Source of the DNA: Victivallales bacterium
GTDB lineage: Bacteria; Verrucomicrobiota; Lentisphaeria; Oligosphaerales; Oligosphaeraceae
Length of the DNA stretch: 7,362 nucleotides
Assembly (NCBI GenBank): GCA_900771165.1
Contig: CAAGMX010000047.1
Location: forward strand, 1 to 7,362
Reading direction: 5' to 3'
Shown here: in pieces, positions 5,360 through 7,362 of the stretch
How the letters are laid out: every line of letters starts with the position of its first letter
Position numbering within the stretch: position 1 is the first letter of the stretch
Position numbers and translations under genes: made by a program
Notes under the pieces: generated by a model
What the model was told of the DNA's origin: nothing
Databases searched by the model: none
What the model saw: only the letters and a program-made list of their open reading frames with translations

Positions 5360-7192
5360 ATGGACGAATATGACGTGATTGTGGTGGGGGGAGGCCATGC
5401 GGGATGCGAGGCCGCCCTGGCGGCGGCCCGGGTGGGAGCCCACACGCTCCTCCTGAGCCTGAACCAGGACCACCTGGCCCAGATGTCCTGCAATCCCTGT
5501 ATCGGGGGAGTGGCCAAGGGACAGCTGGTGCGGGAAATCGATGCCCTGGGGGGCGAGATGGGCCGGAATGCCGATGCCACCACCGTGCAGTTCCGGATGC
5601 TGAACGCCTCCATGGGGGCCGCCGCCCAGTCTCCCCGGGCACAGTGCGACAAGACCCTCTACCAGAAACGGATGAAGATGGTCATGGAGCAGACGCCCGG
5701 CCTGGATATGCTCCAGGCGGAGGTGACGGGGCTTCTGCTGGACAAGGATCGCCAGGTCTGCGGCATCCGCACTTCCCTGGGGGAGGAATGGCGCTCCCGC
5801 ACCGTGGTCCTTTCCACCGGAACTTTTCTGGGGGGAACCCTCCACTTCGGCCTCCATCGCACCCCCGGGGGACGGGCCGGGGATGCCGCCGCCCTGGAAC
5901 TCTCCCGCTTCCTCTCCGGAGAACTGGGCCTGGAGATGGGACGCCTGAAAACGGGAACCCCTGTCCGGGTTCTGGGAAAGACCCTGGATTTCTCTTCCAT
6001 GGAACCCCAGCCCCCCGATATCACCGGCGCCGGATTCTCCTTCGCCCCCCAGGACCGCGGAAATGTCCCCTTCTTCGGACAACTCCAGCTGGAACAGCGC
6101 TGCTGCTACCTGACCCACTCCACGGAACAGACCCGACAGCTGATTCTGGACAATCTCCATCGCTCCGCCATGTATTCCGGAGCCATCCGGGGCATCGGCA
6201 CCCGCTATTGCCCCTCCTTCGAGGACAAGGTGGTCCGCTTCGCCACCCACCCCTGCCACCATATCTTCGTGGAGCCCGAGGGAGACTCCACCGACGAATA
6301 TTACCTCAACGGCCTCTCCACCTCCATGCCCGTGGAGGTCCAGTGGCAGATGGTGCACTCCATCCCCGGATGCGAAAAGGCCTTCATCTCCCGCTACGCC
6401 TACGCCATCGAATACGACTTCGTCTTCCCCAGCCAGCTGGATACCTCCCTGGCCGTCCGCCGCTATCCCACCCTCTTCCTGGCAGGCCAGATCAATGGCA
6501 CCTCCGGCTACGAGGAGGCGGCAGGACAGGGACTGCTGGCGGGCCTGAATGCCGCCCGAAAGGCCTGCGCCCTGGGTGACCCCCTCCGGCTCCGGCGGGA
6601 TCAGGCCTATCTGGGGGTGATGGTGGACGATCTGGTCACCAAGGAGATTGTGGAACCCTACCGCCTCTTCACCTCCCGGGCAGAATTCCGCCTGGCCCTG
6701 CGCCAGGACAATGCGGACCGCCGCCTGACGGCTCTGGGACATCGCTACGGCCTGGCCACCGGCGACGCTCTCCAGCGGGTGGAGGCTCTGGAGGAGGAGA
6801 TCCAGCGTGCCCGGGAGACTTTGGCCCGGGTGCGGCTGGCGGGACACAGTGTCCTGGAACTGCTGGCCCGTCCGGATTTCCACTACGAGACCCATTCCGA
6901 ATTGCCGGTCCTTCCTCCCCGGGCGCTGCAGCAGCTCACGGTGGATATCCGCTATGCCGGATATCTTGCCCAGCAGCAGGAGCAGGCCAAGGGGATGCGG
7001 GAACTGGAGGCCTGGCCGATTCCCGCCGACTTCTCCTTCCAAATGCCGGGAATTTCCTCGGAGGCCCGGCAGAAGCTGGAGAAGCGCCGTCCTGAGAACC
7101 TGGGCCAGGCCGCCCGCATTGACGGGGTCACCCCGGCGGAAATCAGCATCCTCCAGGTGCATCTGCGGAAACGCAAGGAGCCAAGAGCATGA
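5360..7192 (+). CDS. mnmG: tRNA uridine-5-carboxymethylaminomethyl modification enzyme MnmG (GidA)
   Basis: MnmG, an FAD enzyme, works with the GTPase MnmE to build the (carboxymethyl)aminomethyl group at C5 of wobble U34 in several tRNAs, using methylene-tetrahydrofolate. The 610 residues are near the usual length (E. coli 629). The FAD dinucleotide motif GGGHAG is at 10-15. MSCNPCIGGVAKG (42-54) holds the conserved catalytic-region Cys44 with an extra Cys47, and RYCPSFEDK holds Cys284; both matching cysteines matter in E. coli. AYAIEYDF lies near 347-354, followed by LAGQINGTSGYEEAAGQGL. The C-terminal MnmE- and tRNA-binding helical domain ends with RPENLGQAARIDGVTPAEI (577-595). The start is 31 bases after the terminator T-run of tRNA-Leu; the stop overlaps the rdgB start as ATGA. 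The neighbouring tRNA has G34, so it is not itself a U34 substrate. Confidence 0.97.
   Translation: MDEYDVIVVGGGHAGCEAALAAARVGAHTLLLSLNQDHLAQMSCNPCIGGVAKGQLVREIDALGGEMGRNADATTVQFRMLNASMGAAAQSPRAQCDKTLYQKRMKMVMEQTPGLDMLQAEVTGLLLDKDRQVCGIRTSLGEEWRSRTVVLSTGTFLGGTLHFGLHRTPGGRAGDAAALELSRFLSGELGLEMGRLKTGTPVRVLGKTLDFSSMEPQPPDITGAGFSFAPQDRGNVPFFGQLQLEQRCCYLTHSTEQTRQLILDNLHRSAMYSGAIRGIGTRYCPSFEDKVVRFATHPCHHIFVEPEGDSTDEYYLNGLSTSMPVEVQWQMVHSIPGCEKAFISRYAYAIEYDFVFPSQLDTSLAVRRYPTLFLAGQINGTSGYEEAAGQGLLAGLNAARKACALGDPLRLRRDQAYLGVMVDDLVTKEIVEPYRLFTSRAEFRLALRQDNADRRLTALGHRYGLATGDALQRVEALEEEIQRARETLARVRLAGHSVLELLARPDFHYETHSELPVLPPRALQQLTVDIRYAGYLAQQQEQAKGMRELEAWPIPADFSFQMPGISSEARQKLEKRRPENLGQAARIDGVTPAEISILQVHLRKRKEPRA
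7175..7180 (+). promoter_or_regulatory. Shine-Dalgarno sequence of rdgB inside mnmG
   Basis: AAGGAG lies eight bases before ATG 7189, within the last codons of mnmG. It is the only clear Shine-Dalgarno sequence in the window, and it serves the one start that overlaps an upstream gene. Confidence 0.7.
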
Positions 7193-7362
7193 GAATTGTC
7201 ATTGCCACATCCAATGCCCACAAACTGCAGGAGTTTCGTGCCATGCTGGAACCCCTTGGCCACCAGGTGATTGGCGCCGGGGAAATGGGGGGAATGCCGG
7301 AGGTGGTGGAGGATGGCGCCACCTTCGAGGAAAACGCGGCCAAGAAAGCCTGCCAGGCCGCC
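7189..7362 (+). CDS. rdgB: dITP/XTP pyrophosphatase (RdgB/HAM1 family), 3'-truncated by window edge
   Basis: RdgB/HAM1 enzymes hydrolyse non-canonical purine nucleoside triphosphates (dITP, ITP, XTP) to monophosphates, keeping them out of DNA and RNA. The 58 visible residues of about 200 start MRIVIATSNAHKLQEFRAML, matching the family's TxNxxKxxE phosphate-binding pattern (Thr7, Asn9, Lys12, Glu15). EVVEDGATFEENAAKKA (38-54) is the conserved acidic and Asn/Lys segment. The start codon overlaps the mnmG stop in ATGA and has an AAGGAG eight bases upstream, so translation is likely coupled to mnmG. The C-terminal half lies outside the window. Confidence 0.93.
   Translation, partial: MRIVIATSNAHKLQEFRAMLEPLGHQVIGAGEMGGMPEVVEDGATFEENAAKKACQAA

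Noticed and set aside
5243..7162. Long open frame (639 codons) on the - strand, antisense to mnmG and running into the tRNA
   Set aside because: It has the same Gly/Gln/Val/Leu-rich shadow composition, shows no recognisable domain, covers a certain gene and ends inside a tRNA.

Overview
The window comes from a Gram-negative bacterium with high GC content, and everything recognisable in it is conserved chromosomal machinery. An LptD-type outer-membrane protein and a GmhA-type sugar-phosphate isomerase show an LPS-bearing outer membrane. The protein style and the near-absence of Shine-Dalgarno sequences would fit the PVC group (for example Lentisphaerota or Verrucomicrobiota). That placement is an impression, not something proved here. 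All protein genes and the tRNA lie on the + strand.

Layout: (1) 1-737 is the 3' end of fusA (elongation factor G domains IV-V), closed by a clear intrinsic terminator at 763-799. (2) About 345 bases follow without a convincing gene (800-1144). They are dominated by long C and G runs, including two C8-9/G5 palindromic blocks, a G-quadruplex motif, a C10 tract and a lone AT-rich island that could be a -10 element. (3) A probable transcription unit runs from about 1145 to 5041: a rhomboid intramembrane protease with a cytosolic C-terminal tail, a GmhA/SIS-type isomerase, and lptD, with gaps of 33 and 51 bases. The last two point to LPS synthesis and export. (4) A well-formed promoter (TTGCAA, 16 bases, TGcTATAGT) drives a tRNA-Leu(GAG) gene with an encoded CCA end, closed by a strong terminator at 5295-5328. 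(5) mnmG (tRNA U34 modification) begins 31 bases after that terminator's T-run. It overlaps by four bases (ATGA) with rdgB (nucleotide-pool sanitation), which runs off the right edge.

The most distinctive pattern is at translation starts. Four of the five visible start codons (rhomboid, gmhA-like, lptD, mnmG) are preceded by C/T-rich leaders with no Shine-Dalgarno sequence. Only rdgB, coupled to mnmG, has an AAGGAG. Other points are an apparent C-A mismatch in the tRNA-Leu acceptor stem, the structured C/G-run intergenic region, and the cysteine layout of LptD. I found no convincing undescribed multi-gene system, CRISPR array, insertion sequence or prophage.
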